Source: a virus. From it: DNA of 44,074 nt. The stretch spans positions 1 to 44,074 of the IMG/VR virus record IMGVR_UViG_3300003332_000067, one strand, 5' to 3'. The position numbers and the translations under genes were made by a program. Positions 30,708 to 39,638 of the stretch are shown in pieces. Each line of letters starts with the position of its first letter. Within the stretch, counting starts at the first letter, position 1. The notes beneath the pieces were generated by a model. That model saw only the letters and a program-made list of their open reading frames with translations, had not been told where the DNA came from and did not search any database.

Positions 30708-32704
30708 TGAATAATCAGGCACTCTCCATATCCCTGTCTAACAGGGAAACAATCACCGATCCCTACTGGCTCAATATGGAGATTGTGGAGGATGAGCACG
30801 TAGACGGCATGACCATTGGCGCTGCTGCTGAAATAATTGACAGCCTTTACGATATAGAAATTTGTGGCAAAGACAACCCCGATCTGTGGAACATGGGCGG
30901 CACCAGGGAGCCAGCAGAAGAAAAATTTAATGATGTTATCGGTTCCATTGCCCCAGGCCTTGCCGATTGCAGAAACATATCCAGCATAACAGATGACCCT
31001 GGTTCCTATGATGTGCAGGTAAAGGTGTATCGCAGCCATGAGTATGAGAAATACAAATTCATAGTATCAAACGGCACCGCCAGCGGCCCACAGCGCATTG
31101 ACAGCGAACAAGTAACCGAAACTGTGCATGTGGAGAACGCCACCCATGTGACCATGGATAAGCCAGTGGGTGGAACCATAAACCTTGCGTGGATTGGTGC
31201 CAGTGCAACACCTGAAATAAAGATACTTGGTAACACATTCTACTGGGAAGGCAACGTCACAGGCACCCTGCGTGCTGAATTTGGCACCTACCACGATCTT
31301 ATAAATGTGCATGTCCATGGCCAGGCTGGGGAATCGTCTGTAATTACTGGCAGTATGCCGCCTGAGATGTTTGGCGAGGGCTGGTATTCGGGCAGTGAGA
31401 ATAACGCAGAACTTGAGAATATACAAAATATCCAGTGCAGCGTGCTTGCTTTCTACCATTACCAGTATGAAGAGTTGCAACTCAACCGTCCGGAAGATGA
31501 TGGCTCTGTAAGCGACGATGTGCGCTACGGCATATGCGCAACCGATGTCACCCCCTACGAAGGCGAAGAAATTGCAGGGGATGAGGACGGAGAAAAGAAC
31601 TGTTTTCAACTGACTAATCAGACAAATATCTGCATCTGTTCTGGCGATACTTCGCAGGATAGAAGCAGGAAAGCTGTTGCCTGCCCTGCAGGGGTGCTTG
31701 CCGGAACCGAGCTTGCAGGCGAGAAAGAAACCACAAATTACACAGATTGTGGTGAACGCGAAGAACCTTATCTACCGGAAGTGTACGAGGAGAAGTGCTG
31801 CTATCCTCCTGCCGATGATTTGCAGGCGCTGTTTTACCCTCAAGATGAAAGGTTGCCATGGTGCAAGACACGCACAACTGCCTTTGCTGGCGGTAAAGAA
31901 ATGGACCAGGCCACAAAAGACGAACTGAAGGCGCAGTATCAGAACATATCCTTTATTGGTGTTGCCCCACCATCAACAGGCTGCGGGGAATGGACACTGG
32001 AGCAGGTTATCAAGCAGCATAGTTGCTGTGAGGAAGTTTCCCCCATTGCCTGGGACGAGGAAAACTCTGTTGAAGTGATCGCCGATGGTTCTTCTGGCAC
32101 CGTTTTTGTCACAGGGGGTAAAGCCCCTTATACATGGACAGTCAGGGGACAGGGTGCCTACACAAATGCCAGTTATACAGAACGTGAGGCGGTAACAGAC
32201 AGCCCATCCCTTGATATGTTTATGGAGAATGGCTGTGGTTTGGTCAATATCAGCGTCACCGATGGCTGCTCTGTCGCTACCGGTTTCGTCAGGTCTGCCA
32301 CAGGAGAGTGGGTGAAAATACGGGACTCAGGCTACAACGTTCCTTACTACGTAGGTTCTGGTGGCTGTGATTCAGGAACTGTCCCATGCCGATATAACGA
32401 TGAACGCAGTAACACAACTACTTCAGGGAAGTATATGTCAAGAGTCACATCTTTTATCATAGGTAGGCATGGGTCGATAACTGGAGCATTCCTGCGTTCT
32501 GAGTGTGGCACCCCTGCTGCCTCTTGTGAGTCCTATCTAACTGGGGACTGTGACTGGGTAATAGATGTACCTGATGACGGAGTATACGGAGGTGAACCAA
32601 CACCGCCATGGCGTGACTGTTCTGAGGGTGTGTGTAGAGGCTCATGCTTCTTTGATTATTATTTTCCAGTAGCAAGAATAGAGACATGGGAGTGGATATG
32701 TTGA
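30707..32704 (+). CDS. Large Cys-rich tail protein, paralogue 3 with C-terminal extension
   Basis: A 665-residue protein starting at ATG 30707 in a TGATG overlap, with GAGGGGTGG upstream. Its N-terminal 220 residues share the opening (ALSISLSNRE) and the WIGxxxxP / GTLRAEFG core with the two preceding proteins. The long C-terminal part is unusually rich in Cys (about 30 in total, including EEKCCYPP and QHSCCEEV). It contains an Ig-like segment near residue 465 (VTGGKAPYTWTVRGQGAY) of the kind seen in adhesins. It may form a disulphide- or metal-stabilised receptor-binding structure. Function is inferred. Confidence 0.7.
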   Translation: MNNQALSISLSNRETITDPYWLNMEIVEDEHVDGMTIGAAAEIIDSLYDIEICGKDNPDLWNMGGTREPAEEKFNDVIGSIAPGLADCRNISSITDDPGSYDVQVKVYRSHEYEKYKFIVSNGTASGPQRIDSEQVTETVHVENATHVTMDKPVGGTINLAWIGASATPEIKILGNTFYWEGNVTGTLRAEFGTYHDLINVHVHGQAGESSVITGSMPPEMFGEGWYSGSENNAELENIQNIQCSVLAFYHYQYEELQLNRPEDDGSVSDDVRYGICATDVTPYEGEEIAGDEDGEKNCFQLTNQTNICICSGDTSQDRSRKAVACPAGVLAGTELAGEKETTNYTDCGEREEPYLPEVYEEKCCYPPADDLQALFYPQDERLPWCKTRTTAFAGGKEMDQATKDELKAQYQNISFIGVAPPSTGCGEWTLEQVIKQHSCCEEVSPIAWDEENSVEVIADGSSGTVFVTGGKAPYTWTVRGQGAYTNASYTEREAVTDSPSLDMFMENGCGLVNISVTDGCSVATGFVRSATGEWVKIRDSGYNVPYYVGSGGCDSGTVPCRYNDERSNTTTSGKYMSRVTSFIIGRHGSITGAFLRSECGTPAASCESYLTGDCDWVIDVPDDGVYGGEPTPPWRDCSEGVCRGSCFFDYYFPVARIETWEWIC

Positions 32705-33000
32705 GTCTTGAGGCCTATAGCGTAGCAACTTTACAGTCGTTTAAGCAACTTTTGCACGCAATCGGGCAAGAGGGTATGTCCGTGGATCTTGCCAAAGCTA
32801 ATGTGGAAAATGCAATAAAGACAAGGGCTGGCGTTACCAGACTTGCCAGTCAGCGCACCACCAGGAAGATAAACAAGAACAAGCCACAGGCTGCTATCTG
32901 TCCGTCGTGCGGCAGGCTCTCTTATGAGCCATACGGGAATGTTGAGGGTTTGGATATTGTTATGTGTAACCCGTGCGGCTATAGCGAGGTGGTTAAATGA
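32698..33000 (+). CDS. Small zinc-ribbon protein within tail genes
   Basis: A 100-residue protein with an N-terminal helical half (ATLQSFKQLLHAIGQEGMSV) and a C-terminal zinc ribbon, AICPSCGRLSYEP and VMCNPCGYSEV. A basic linker with RTTRKINKNKPQ joins them. ATG 32698 overlaps the upstream stop and has GGGAG nearby. The ATG at 32686 is an alternative. A zinc ribbon in a tail-tip operon is unexpected; it could be a chaperone or structural clip. No function known. Confidence 0.65.
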   Translation: MLSLEAYSVATLQSFKQLLHAIGQEGMSVDLAKANVENAIKTRAGVTRLASQRTTRKINKNKPQAAICPSCGRLSYEPYGNVEGLDIVMCNPCGYSEVVK

Positions 33001-35249
33001 CCACTTTAATAGATGAAAATGACGTTGTTATCTTGCATTCAGATCATGATAATGGGTCGCAGGATATAGTTGATTCGTCGTTAAGCCATTTCCCGATAAC
33101 GGTGCATGGCAATGTGACGCATTCGACCCTGTGTTCAAAGTTTGGCGGAAGTTCACTGAGGGCTGCGACATACGACGATTACATAGAGATAGATACGTCA
33201 GGAGCAGGAGTTGCGGGAACTGAAGATTTTACACTTGATTTTTGGGGTGCAAGGGGAGATGCAAGTAATGTAGGGCGTATGTTAGCGCTAGCATCCTTTC
33301 CCTCTATGCTCGAAAACGCCACACCGCCCTATGCAGGCGCGTGGCAGATGTATATGGAAACGTGGAGCACGACAGTTAATCTACTTGTCCAAAAGTATAA
33401 GCCCACCTCTTCATCTTCAAGCACGATAAGCTCTTCGTTAGCGCCACCAAACAGCGCAAGGGTCTTTGACCATTACGCCTATGTGCGTGAGTCTGGAGCA
33501 TTCAGAGCCTATAAAAACGGAATACTGAAGAAGACGCAAACAGTAGCAATAAACATGACAGATGGGTCAACTCTTTATATTGGCCATGGTACAGACTCAA
33601 GCAAACCATACAACGATGCCAGAGAATATTTCATTGATGAGCTGCGTTTTTCGGTAGGTGTCGCCAGATGGACTGCAAATTTTACGCCTCCAACTGAACC
33701 ATACGCAGCCCCTCCAAAGTACAACAAATCAATAGTTAATGCCCTCTACACCATAGCCGAGGAACCAAAATCAAGGGCAGTTGATCAAAACTATACGCTT
33801 TCCGGTGAGCATCTTATAACAGCGCTTGACCACATCTATGGGATAAAACTTGGATTGGCAATGGCCATGTATTATGGCGATGCTCCTGCGTTAATGCAGA
33901 TAAGCAATCAGTATTACGGTGATGCTCCAGCGCTGATCAGATCAATGCAGATGAAATATGGAAACCTGCTTGCTATGCAAAAGCATGTGGCGATGCCATA
34001 CCATATCCTGAAACCACTGCAGGCAATTATGGAGGCCCGCTATGGAATCAACGGGGAAGCGCTGCAGGCCATCATGGAGCAGAATTACTCGCTCAGCGAA
34101 TATAATCTGCTCCTGAAAAAACTGGAGATGCCATATCTCCTGCAATCGGATTCCATGGTGCAAGAGGTTTCAACATCCCTCACCATCGCAGGTAATGCGG
34201 TTGCCTTTACCCACCTTAACATCGAGCGCAGCCACGCAAGTTTTGTGATTACAGGTGAAGCGCACCTGGCAGAACTTTCAGAATACATGCAGATAGAGCT
34301 TGGCGATGAAGTTGCCGCCACCTGCAACGCCACCACCTACAATTTGATTGTGGTAAGTAGAAAACGATCCCGCCCAGGTGGGCCAGCCACAACCTTTATT
34401 ATCAATTTTGAATCCCCTGCCATCACCCTTACCGCTCCCTGGTCAAGACCGCTTTTGCAGGAGTTTGCCCAGGCAACAGCAGAATCAATCATCAATGATC
34501 TGCTGGGCAGCCTGGGGCCTGTTGACTATCTGGCAGAAACATTCCCGGTGCTGGCCGACACCCTCTATGCAAATGATGAAGACGCCCGCACGATTATCAG
34601 GAAACTGACGCAATCAGTTGGCGCAGTCATGCAGTCCAATCCTGATGGCTCCATCCGCATTGAGCCTGAATATCCGGTAAGTGTTCCCGCATGGGAGGCA
34701 GCCACGCCAGATTATTACCTCACCGATGAAAAGAACTTTGTCAGCCAGGACGAAACCCCGGTACGCAACAGTGGCCAGAACAAATATCTGGTTGGCAATC
34801 AGCTATCCAGTGATGAACGGATCTGGACTGAGCAGAACGAAATCAGTGCAAATCTGGTTGAGGTGCTTGGTTTTCAGGTGCCATGGGCAAGCAGGGAGGT
34901 CGTGGAGCTTACCCACTCAGGCGGATCAGCAGTACAGACTCCTGAGTATATGGGAGTGGTTGAGGAAACATCCCCGCCCCTGGATGAGCCAGCGGAACAG
35001 GTTGAATTTGTGGCAGGCTTTTCCAGTGCCAAACGCCCAATATATGGCGATTTGCAGATAACATGGATGCGTGAGCAGTTAGGCTCAATCGCCTATGCAG
35101 AAGATGGAAAACTTGAGGCGGAATTAAAAACAGGAACCACAGACGGATATTCTCTGGCTGAGATCCGCTACACCACCAAATATCACAAATGGCTGGTGCG
35201 GGATAACGTGGCAGAAGATGTGCAATTTATACTGTGGGTGGCGCAATGA
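32997..35249 (+). CDS. LamG-tail hub fusion with tyrosine-led repeats
   Basis: A 750-residue protein in three parts. Residues 1-236 are a LamG/concanavalin-like lectin fold, ending with the typical phage form YFIDELRFSVGVARWTANF. Residues about 265-382 are a periodic segment in which Tyr recurs every 14-15 residues (for example YYGDAPALMQISNQ). Residues 390-750 look like a tail hub or baseplate protein (AWSRP, LAETFPVLADTLYANDEDAR, GSIRIEPEYPVSVP, YLTDEKNFVSQDETPVRNSG). The fusion would place a sugar-binding head on the tail tip. It is coupled to genes on both sides by ATGA overlaps. Confidence 0.75.
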   Translation: MTTLIDENDVVILHSDHDNGSQDIVDSSLSHFPITVHGNVTHSTLCSKFGGSSLRAATYDDYIEIDTSGAGVAGTEDFTLDFWGARGDASNVGRMLALASFPSMLENATPPYAGAWQMYMETWSTTVNLLVQKYKPTSSSSSTISSSLAPPNSARVFDHYAYVRESGAFRAYKNGILKKTQTVAINMTDGSTLYIGHGTDSSKPYNDAREYFIDELRFSVGVARWTANFTPPTEPYAAPPKYNKSIVNALYTIAEEPKSRAVDQNYTLSGEHLITALDHIYGIKLGLAMAMYYGDAPALMQISNQYYGDAPALIRSMQMKYGNLLAMQKHVAMPYHILKPLQAIMEARYGINGEALQAIMEQNYSLSEYNLLLKKLEMPYLLQSDSMVQEVSTSLTIAGNAVAFTHLNIERSHASFVITGEAHLAELSEYMQIELGDEVAATCNATTYNLIVVSRKRSRPGGPATTFIINFESPAITLTAPWSRPLLQEFAQATAESIINDLLGSLGPVDYLAETFPVLADTLYANDEDARTIIRKLTQSVGAVMQSNPDGSIRIEPEYPVSVPAWEAATPDYYLTDEKNFVSQDETPVRNSGQNKYLVGNQLSSDERIWTEQNEISANLVEVLGFQVPWASREVVELTHSGGSAVQTPEYMGVVEETSPPLDEPAEQVEFVAGFSSAKRPIYGDLQITWMREQLGSIAYAEDGKLEAELKTGTTDGYSLAEIRYTTKYHKWLVRDNVAEDVQFILWVAQ
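33792..34136 (+). repeat. Tyrosine-led ~14-15-residue protein repeats, about 8 units
   Basis: In the encoded protein Tyr occurs at 266, 281, 292/293, 306/307, 321, 335, 349, 364 and 380. The first two YYGDAPAL units are nearly identical in protein; the others keep a Tyr, a Leu near position 8 and a hydrophobic residue near 11. The spacing suggests a regular fibrous or solenoid linker. Confidence 0.6.
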
Positions 35250-35746
35250 TAGAAGTTGCAGCAAGTACCGTTGTCAGCTTTGGCAGTGCAGGGGCCTCCG
35301 GTGCTCTGGTTGTTTTTGAGCTTGATGAGGCCATGAACGATGGCAAAACATCCTTTGCCCCGGAGGACGAAGTGTTCCTGCGTCTGCATCACGAGACATC
35401 GGTGCAACTTGAACGCATTGCAGCCACCCATGGACAGATTGATTTCCAGGGCGCAGGCTACAGAAGTATTGAACAGCAGCTGCTGTGGGAAGATGCGGAG
35501 ACAGAACACGAACTTTCCTATGTTCCCAACGGAGGGCTGGCTGCCATCTATTACGGTAACGAGGCCAGCAGCTTGAAAAAGTCAGGAGACAGAATGGCGG
35601 TTATTTCTGGCGGTGTTTTTCCCGCTCTTTCGCTTGTCAGCTATTCATCTGGATTTTCACTGTTCAGGCTTATAACCCCTAAAATTGTCCTGGCAGAAAA
35701 CGAAATATACCCCATTTCGGTGGTTGCCTATATGGAGGAAGTATGA
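35246..35746 (+). CDS. Tail-tip protein after hub, unrecognised
   Basis: A 166-residue beta-rich protein: MIEVAASTVVSFGSAGASGA, DEVFLRLHHETSVQLERIAA, FSLFRLITPKIVLAENEIYP. It starts in an ATGA overlap with the LamG-hub gene. It is probably a structural partner of the hub. An RLHH motif is present but no enzyme family is recognised. Confidence 0.65.
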   Translation: MIEVAASTVVSFGSAGASGALVVFELDEAMNDGKTSFAPEDEVFLRLHHETSVQLERIAATHGQIDFQGAGYRSIEQQLLWEDAETEHELSYVPNGGLAAIYYGNEASSLKKSGDRMAVISGGVFPALSLVSYSSGFSLFRLITPKIVLAENEIYPISVVAYMEEV

Positions 35747-36060
35747 CCGTTTCAGTTTTAGTGCAGCGCCGGCCAGCAGATTATCAGGGGCCTGATATTT
35801 CCGATACACTCATTGCAACCGACGCCCAGGCCATGGCCAGGGGCAGAAAAGAGATAGATAAAAACTTTTCAGACCGGGTGCTGGTGTCGGGCAGCTGCCC
35901 CATGCAGCCTGATATGCAGCCGGGGAAAATCATTGCCATGACAGATTTGCAGACCGGACAGTACCGGGCCATGCTCAAAAACTTTGCACTCACCATCACC
36001 AGGCAGCAGGACGGATCGTTTACCGCTGCTACCAATATCACCATGGAGCGTGAGGCGTGA
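35743..36060 (+). CDS. Tail-tip protein, unrecognised
   Basis: A 105-residue protein: MTVSVLVQRRPADYQGPDIS, TDAQAMARGRKEIDKNFSDR, VLVSGSCPMQPDMQPGKIIA, and a C-terminal hairpin. The segment QAxARGxxEIDKNFxxR followed by PDMQPGKII recalls the C-terminal part of tail hub proteins (domain with an OB-like barrel). It may be a split-off hub domain. ATGA overlap upstream, GTGA overlap downstream. Confidence 0.65.
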   Translation: MTVSVLVQRRPADYQGPDISDTLIATDAQAMARGRKEIDKNFSDRVLVSGSCPMQPDMQPGKIIAMTDLQTGQYRAMLKNFALTITRQQDGSFTAATNITMEREA

Positions 36061-36287
36061 GTGTAATACTTGAAAACCTGCTCAGAAAACCGGAGCCGAT
36101 AAAGCAGTTTGCCACGGTGGTAAAACCCCTTGGCGGCAACAGATATCAGGTGCAGGATTCATCTGGCCGGCTGATGCCTGTTGATGCAAGTGTGAGCTGG
36201 CGAGTTGGTGATGGGGTGACAATTAGTCAGGGGCGTATTGTTGGTAAAGCTACGAAGTTTATTAATCCTAAAACATATGAGGTTTGA
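36057..36287 (+). CDS. Small beta-barrel tail protein
   Basis: A 76-residue protein starting at GTG 36057. Strands (FATVVKPLGGNRYQVQDSSG, RLMPVDASVSWRVGDGVTIS, GRIVGKAT) form what looks like a small OB-like barrel of the kind found at tail spikes. It overlaps the previous gene and ends one base before the lipoprotein start. Function unknown. Confidence 0.65.
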   Translation: MSVILENLLRKPEPIKQFATVVKPLGGNRYQVQDSSGRLMPVDASVSWRVGDGVTISQGRIVGKATKFINPKTYEV

Positions 36288-36288
36288 A

Positions 36289-36960
36289 ATGAAAGATTTA
36301 TTGAGTTTTTGCTGTTGGCTGACGTTGTTGGTGATGATGGTTTTTTTGGGTGGGTGTGCAGCACCTGAATCTGCTATCACCAAGACCTATGAGATCGAGC
36401 AGGAAACGGATGATGGGCACAATATTCTGGTGTTAATTTTTGATGCCGATGTGGATAGCAAATCAACGGTTAAACAGGATGCAAAAACGGATGCCAGGAC
36501 AAAACTTGATGCTGCGCTGGCACAGACTGGGTCTACCCAGCAGAATGCAAGGGAAAATGCCGGGGCTGTTATGGAGGGGATTAAGAGTGTTCTGGGAGCT
36601 GCCGGCAGCGAAAAGAAAGAAGCTGCGGCGGTGGTGTCTCCGGACGTGGTTGCTCCGCCGATCGTTACCCAACCAGCAGGAGAAACCACCGAAAACGGCC
36701 TCTATTGGGGGCGTCATAACGGTGACAGGGCCACATGGTATTTTACTAAAAGCATGACTGCATATCCTGACATTATTTACCTGACCGTTGATGGCTGTGT
36801 CTCAGGCGTGAAAGTAAAAACGACTGAAGTCGACCATGAAGGAAATCCGAGATTTGTAATAGATGGCTACATCGTCAAGCAGTCTGATGTTTCGGGGCGT
36901 GGTATGGCGGTTGTGGCTCCCAGCTCATGCCTGAGTGAAAAGGCAAGCATAGCATACTGA
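36289..36960 (+). CDS. Predicted lipoprotein, late operon
   Basis: A 223-residue lipoprotein. The signal peptide runs MKDLLSFCCWLTLLVMMV with lipobox FLGGC (Cys about 23). The mature part has an Asp/Lys/Ala-rich helical stretch (DVDSKSTVKQDAKTDARTKL), a Pro/Val linker and a compact C-terminal domain (GLYWGRHNGDRATWYFTKSM). GAGG precedes ATG 36289, which supports this start over one at 36238. In the late operon near lysis genes it might be a spanin-like or envelope protein, but the length exceeds known o-spanins. Confidence 0.7.
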   Translation: MKDLLSFCCWLTLLVMMVFLGGCAAPESAITKTYEIEQETDDGHNILVLIFDADVDSKSTVKQDAKTDARTKLDAALAQTGSTQQNARENAGAVMEGIKSVLGAAGSEKKEAAAVVSPDVVAPPIVTQPAGETTENGLYWGRHNGDRATWYFTKSMTAYPDIIYLTVDGCVSGVKVKTTEVDHEGNPRFVIDGYIVKQSDVSGRGMAVVAPSSCLSEKASIAY

Positions 36961-36964
36961 AGCC

Positions 36965-37345
36965 ATGACAAAGCTCTACGCTCCTCAAGCATACTGGCGG
37001 CTAAGCCCTGCAGCGCATAAAGAAATCTGTAACGGTTGCGGGACTGCTGGCTGGAAAGGGAAGCTTGTCCCTGGGCACCTGCTCTTCCTTTCCATCAAAG
37101 AGGCCTGTGATATCCACGATTATATGTATCACGTTGGTACCTGCCTTGGGGACAAGGAGGAGGCAGACCGGGTATTCCTCAACAATATGATCAGGATTGT
37201 GGAGTCTGAGTCTGTATGGTTCCTCAAGCGCTGGCGCAGACATATGGCTGTTGATTATTACGGGGCAGTTAAGGATTTTGGGGGGCTTGCGTTTTGGGCT
37301 GATAAAAATGAAAGTGGATGTATGGGAGTGGCCTATGCAAGTTAA
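36965..37345 (+). CDS. Phospholipase A2-like (or DUF1353-like) protein
   Basis: A 126-residue protein with the motif EACDIHDYMYHVG (C48, H51, D52, Y55), which matches the CxxHDxxY catalytic helix of prokaryotic secreted phospholipase A2. A second conserved acid is in DKEEADRVFLNNM (D68), and the loop ICNGCGTAGW supplies C22 and C25. DUF1353 phage proteins share a similar HDYxY plus DRxF pattern, so that is an alternative. There is no signal peptide. A lipolytic activity could help membrane passage of DNA or lysis; this is inferred. The start lies 4 bases after the lipoprotein stop. Confidence 0.6.
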   Translation: MTKLYAPQAYWRLSPAAHKEICNGCGTAGWKGKLVPGHLLFLSIKEACDIHDYMYHVGTCLGDKEEADRVFLNNMIRIVESESVWFLKRWRRHMAVDYYGAVKDFGGLAFWADKNESGCMGVAYAS

Positions 37346-37365
37346 ACAAAAAGGACTGGAGCGCC

Positions 37366-37707
37366 ATGGAAAGCAGACTTGAAAAACTTGAGGATAAGCT
37401 GGGAGACATACGGGCCGATCAGTCATCGATAAAAAAACATATCGAACTGATGGGCAAGACCCTTGGCACCTTGGCCGACGTTCGCTCTGAAACGCTGCAC
37501 ATTATGAAGCAGCAGGCTCAGGACAGAAAGGAACATGAGGAAATTTTTATTAGGCTGCGCAAGGTCGAGGCCGGGCGGGTTGCCTGTGATGAAAGGCATA
37601 AGACATCGGAAGCCAGTACCGGAGAACTGAAATCAGACCAGCGATGGGTCGTGGGGCTTATCTTTGCCAGTATTTGCGGTTACGTTTTTAAAAAACTTTT
37701 TATGTGA
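37366..37707 (+). CDS. XhlA-like lysis accessory protein: coiled coil plus C-terminal membrane anchor
   Basis: A 113-residue protein. The N-terminal coiled coil (SRLEKLEDKLGDIRADQSSI, KHIELMGKTLGTLADV) is followed by a charged region and a single C-terminal membrane segment (RWVVGLIFASICGYVFKKLF). This layout is that of XhlA-type hemolysin or holin-associated proteins. It would help the endolysin reach the cell wall or act with a holin. ATG 37366 has GGAG five bases upstream. No separate classical holin is visible in the window. Confidence 0.65.
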   Translation: MESRLEKLEDKLGDIRADQSSIKKHIELMGKTLGTLADVRSETLHIMKQQAQDRKEHEEIFIRLRKVEAGRVACDERHKTSEASTGELKSDQRWVVGLIFASICGYVFKKLFM

Positions 37708-37714
37708 GAACTAA

Positions 37715-39304
37715 ATGGCTGCTCCTTCATATACAACAGACCTGACAACACTTGCCATTGGATCAATATCAGTTGATGCCGGGACGTGGGATGAATCGTC
37801 AGATGCTGCCTGGGATGATGAAGGTTCCATGGTGGATGACGGCAACCTCTTTTATAACGGCAGCAAGTGTGTTTCTGCCCAGTTTACCAAGGATGGTGTT
37901 GGTACGATTATGTATGAGCATACATCGTCGATCACCGTTCCCACGGATGGTGCTGTGCTTATTCATCACCTGTGGGCTGCACCTCCTGCCCTTGCCACTC
38001 TGGCAAATGGCGGTGTGCGGGTCATGGTTGGTAATGGATTCGGGGATTTTTATGCCTGGAACGCATCCGGCAATGATGCTCCTCCTGCTCCCCGTGGTGG
38101 CTGGGCAAATTATGCAATCAATCCGGCCATTGCTTCTCCTGGTTATACGGTGGGATCTCCTGCCACGCCATACGATACTTTCGGGATTGCGGTATCTGCA
38201 ACTGCTCAGGCCCGTGGTAATCCAAACGCTTGTAATGCTATCAGGTATGGGCGCTGTACTTCAATCTATGAATTTGGTGATGGTGGCGGCTATGCCACAT
38301 TTGCCGGATATGCGGCCATTGATAATGCCTCGAGTAACAGATGGAATCTGCTCGATCCGGTAAAAGGTGGCTATGAGCACCAGGGCCTTATGTCCCTTGG
38401 CACTGCCACTAATGCTGTTGATTTCAGGGATGCGAATGTAAGTATTTCCATTGCTGACACCATTAATGTGACGGCCCCTTTCAATAAAATTGAGGTGCAT
38501 AACGCTTCATCGAATATTGAACTGGCTGCCATATCAATTTCGGCCCTGGGTACAACATCGAAGGGCAGTTTTGCGGCTGTGGATAATGCGACCATTGCCA
38601 AGAATTCATGCACATTTACTGATATGGACACATTCACCTATCAGTCAAATTCAACAATCATCTCCACGATCCATCGCCGTTGCGGATTAATCACCCAGGG
38701 CGGGGCCACCATGACATCCGGTACCGTTGATAAACCGAGCGGATCAGTGGGATTACTGGCCAGCAACCTGAATGCTGTTACGAAATACTCTTTTGTCTCT
38801 GACGGCTCTGGTCATGCTGTTGATCTTGGCACTGTATCGTCCAATACCTCTGTTACCTGGGATAACAGCGACAATGGATACACAGCTGCATCATCAGGAA
38901 ACGAAACGATTGTGGTCAGTGTTGATAATGGAATCACGCTTACCATAAATGTTGCTGACGGGGCTTCTACTCCATCGGTTTATAACACAGGAACTGGCAC
39001 GGTTAATGTTGTTTCCGGTCTGGTTAATTTCTCTTTTTCTGTGGTGGACGAAAACGGTACCGCCATGACCGGATATGAATGGCGGCTTTACGATGATCAG
39101 AGTGTATCTGGCGAGTATGGGGTGGAGCTTGATGGTGAAGAAGTGGCCACATCGAGCGGCCAGACATACAGCTACACCTATGCCTCCGATGACAGTTACT
39201 TTTTGCAGGTGATGAAGGATGGTTATGTGGAAAATAAAACCAAAGGATTTCTGACCGCTAATGATCAGGATCTGACAATAATTATGAAAACGGAGAACAA
39301 TTAA
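37715..39304 (+). CDS. Virion appendage / tail fibre-like protein
   Basis: A 529-residue beta-rich protein poor in Lys and Arg and rich in Gly, Ser, Thr, Asn. Parallel-beta-like segments include IEVHNASSNIELAAISISAL, VDNATIAKNSCTFTDMDTFT and TQGGATMTSGTVDKPSG. A C-terminal domain (FSFSVVDENGTAMTGYEWRL, DSYFLQVMKDGYVENKTKGF) resembles a carbohydrate-binding or Ig-like fold of the carboxypeptidase-regulatory type. Probably an adsorption fibre. No ribosome-binding site stronger than GTGAGAAC is seen. Confidence 0.65.
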   Translation: MAAPSYTTDLTTLAIGSISVDAGTWDESSDAAWDDEGSMVDDGNLFYNGSKCVSAQFTKDGVGTIMYEHTSSITVPTDGAVLIHHLWAAPPALATLANGGVRVMVGNGFGDFYAWNASGNDAPPAPRGGWANYAINPAIASPGYTVGSPATPYDTFGIAVSATAQARGNPNACNAIRYGRCTSIYEFGDGGGYATFAGYAAIDNASSNRWNLLDPVKGGYEHQGLMSLGTATNAVDFRDANVSISIADTINVTAPFNKIEVHNASSNIELAAISISALGTTSKGSFAAVDNATIAKNSCTFTDMDTFTYQSNSTIISTIHRRCGLITQGGATMTSGTVDKPSGSVGLLASNLNAVTKYSFVSDGSGHAVDLGTVSSNTSVTWDNSDNGYTAASSGNETIVVSVDNGITLTINVADGASTPSVYNTGTGTVNVVSGLVNFSFSVVDENGTAMTGYEWRLYDDQSVSGEYGVELDGEEVATSSGQTYSYTYASDDSYFLQVMKDGYVENKTKGFLTANDQDLTIIMKTENN

Positions 39305-39636
39305 TGGATCATATCGACCTGCAGCATTCGCACGTAACCCAGCATACAAAAAATGGTCACGAAAGAACACCGTGGCGGGTGTGTGCAAATATTACCAACA
39401 GGCGGCTGGCAGAGCTGCCGAAACAACTCACAGAGGCCGAGGTTTTTGACATTATGGCCTTTGCCAAAAAGTATGAATTGATCGCCTGGAACGAAGGGAT
39501 CACCTTTGGCAAAAATAAGACCGTTAAGGTGTACGACGAACAATTAGAAGTACTTAAACGTAGGCTGAATCTGGCAACAGAGGAGAACGAACGCCTCGCC
39601 ACAGTCTTAGATAAATTAACCAGAAAAGAGGTGTAA
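39304..39636 (+). CDS. Helical hypothetical protein between fibre genes
   Basis: A 110-residue soluble protein. The C-terminal 40 residues form a coiled coil (YDEQLEVLKRRLNLATEENE); the N-terminus is His-rich (MDHIDLQHSHVTQHTKNGHE). It may be a fibre chaperone or scaffold. The start overlaps the previous stop by one base, and the next gene follows after 2 bases. Confidence 0.6.
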   Translation: MDHIDLQHSHVTQHTKNGHERTPWRVCANITNRRLAELPKQLTEAEVFDIMAFAKKYELIAWNEGITFGKNKTVKVYDEQLEVLKRRLNLATEENERLATVLDKLTRKEV

Positions 39637-39638
39637 TT

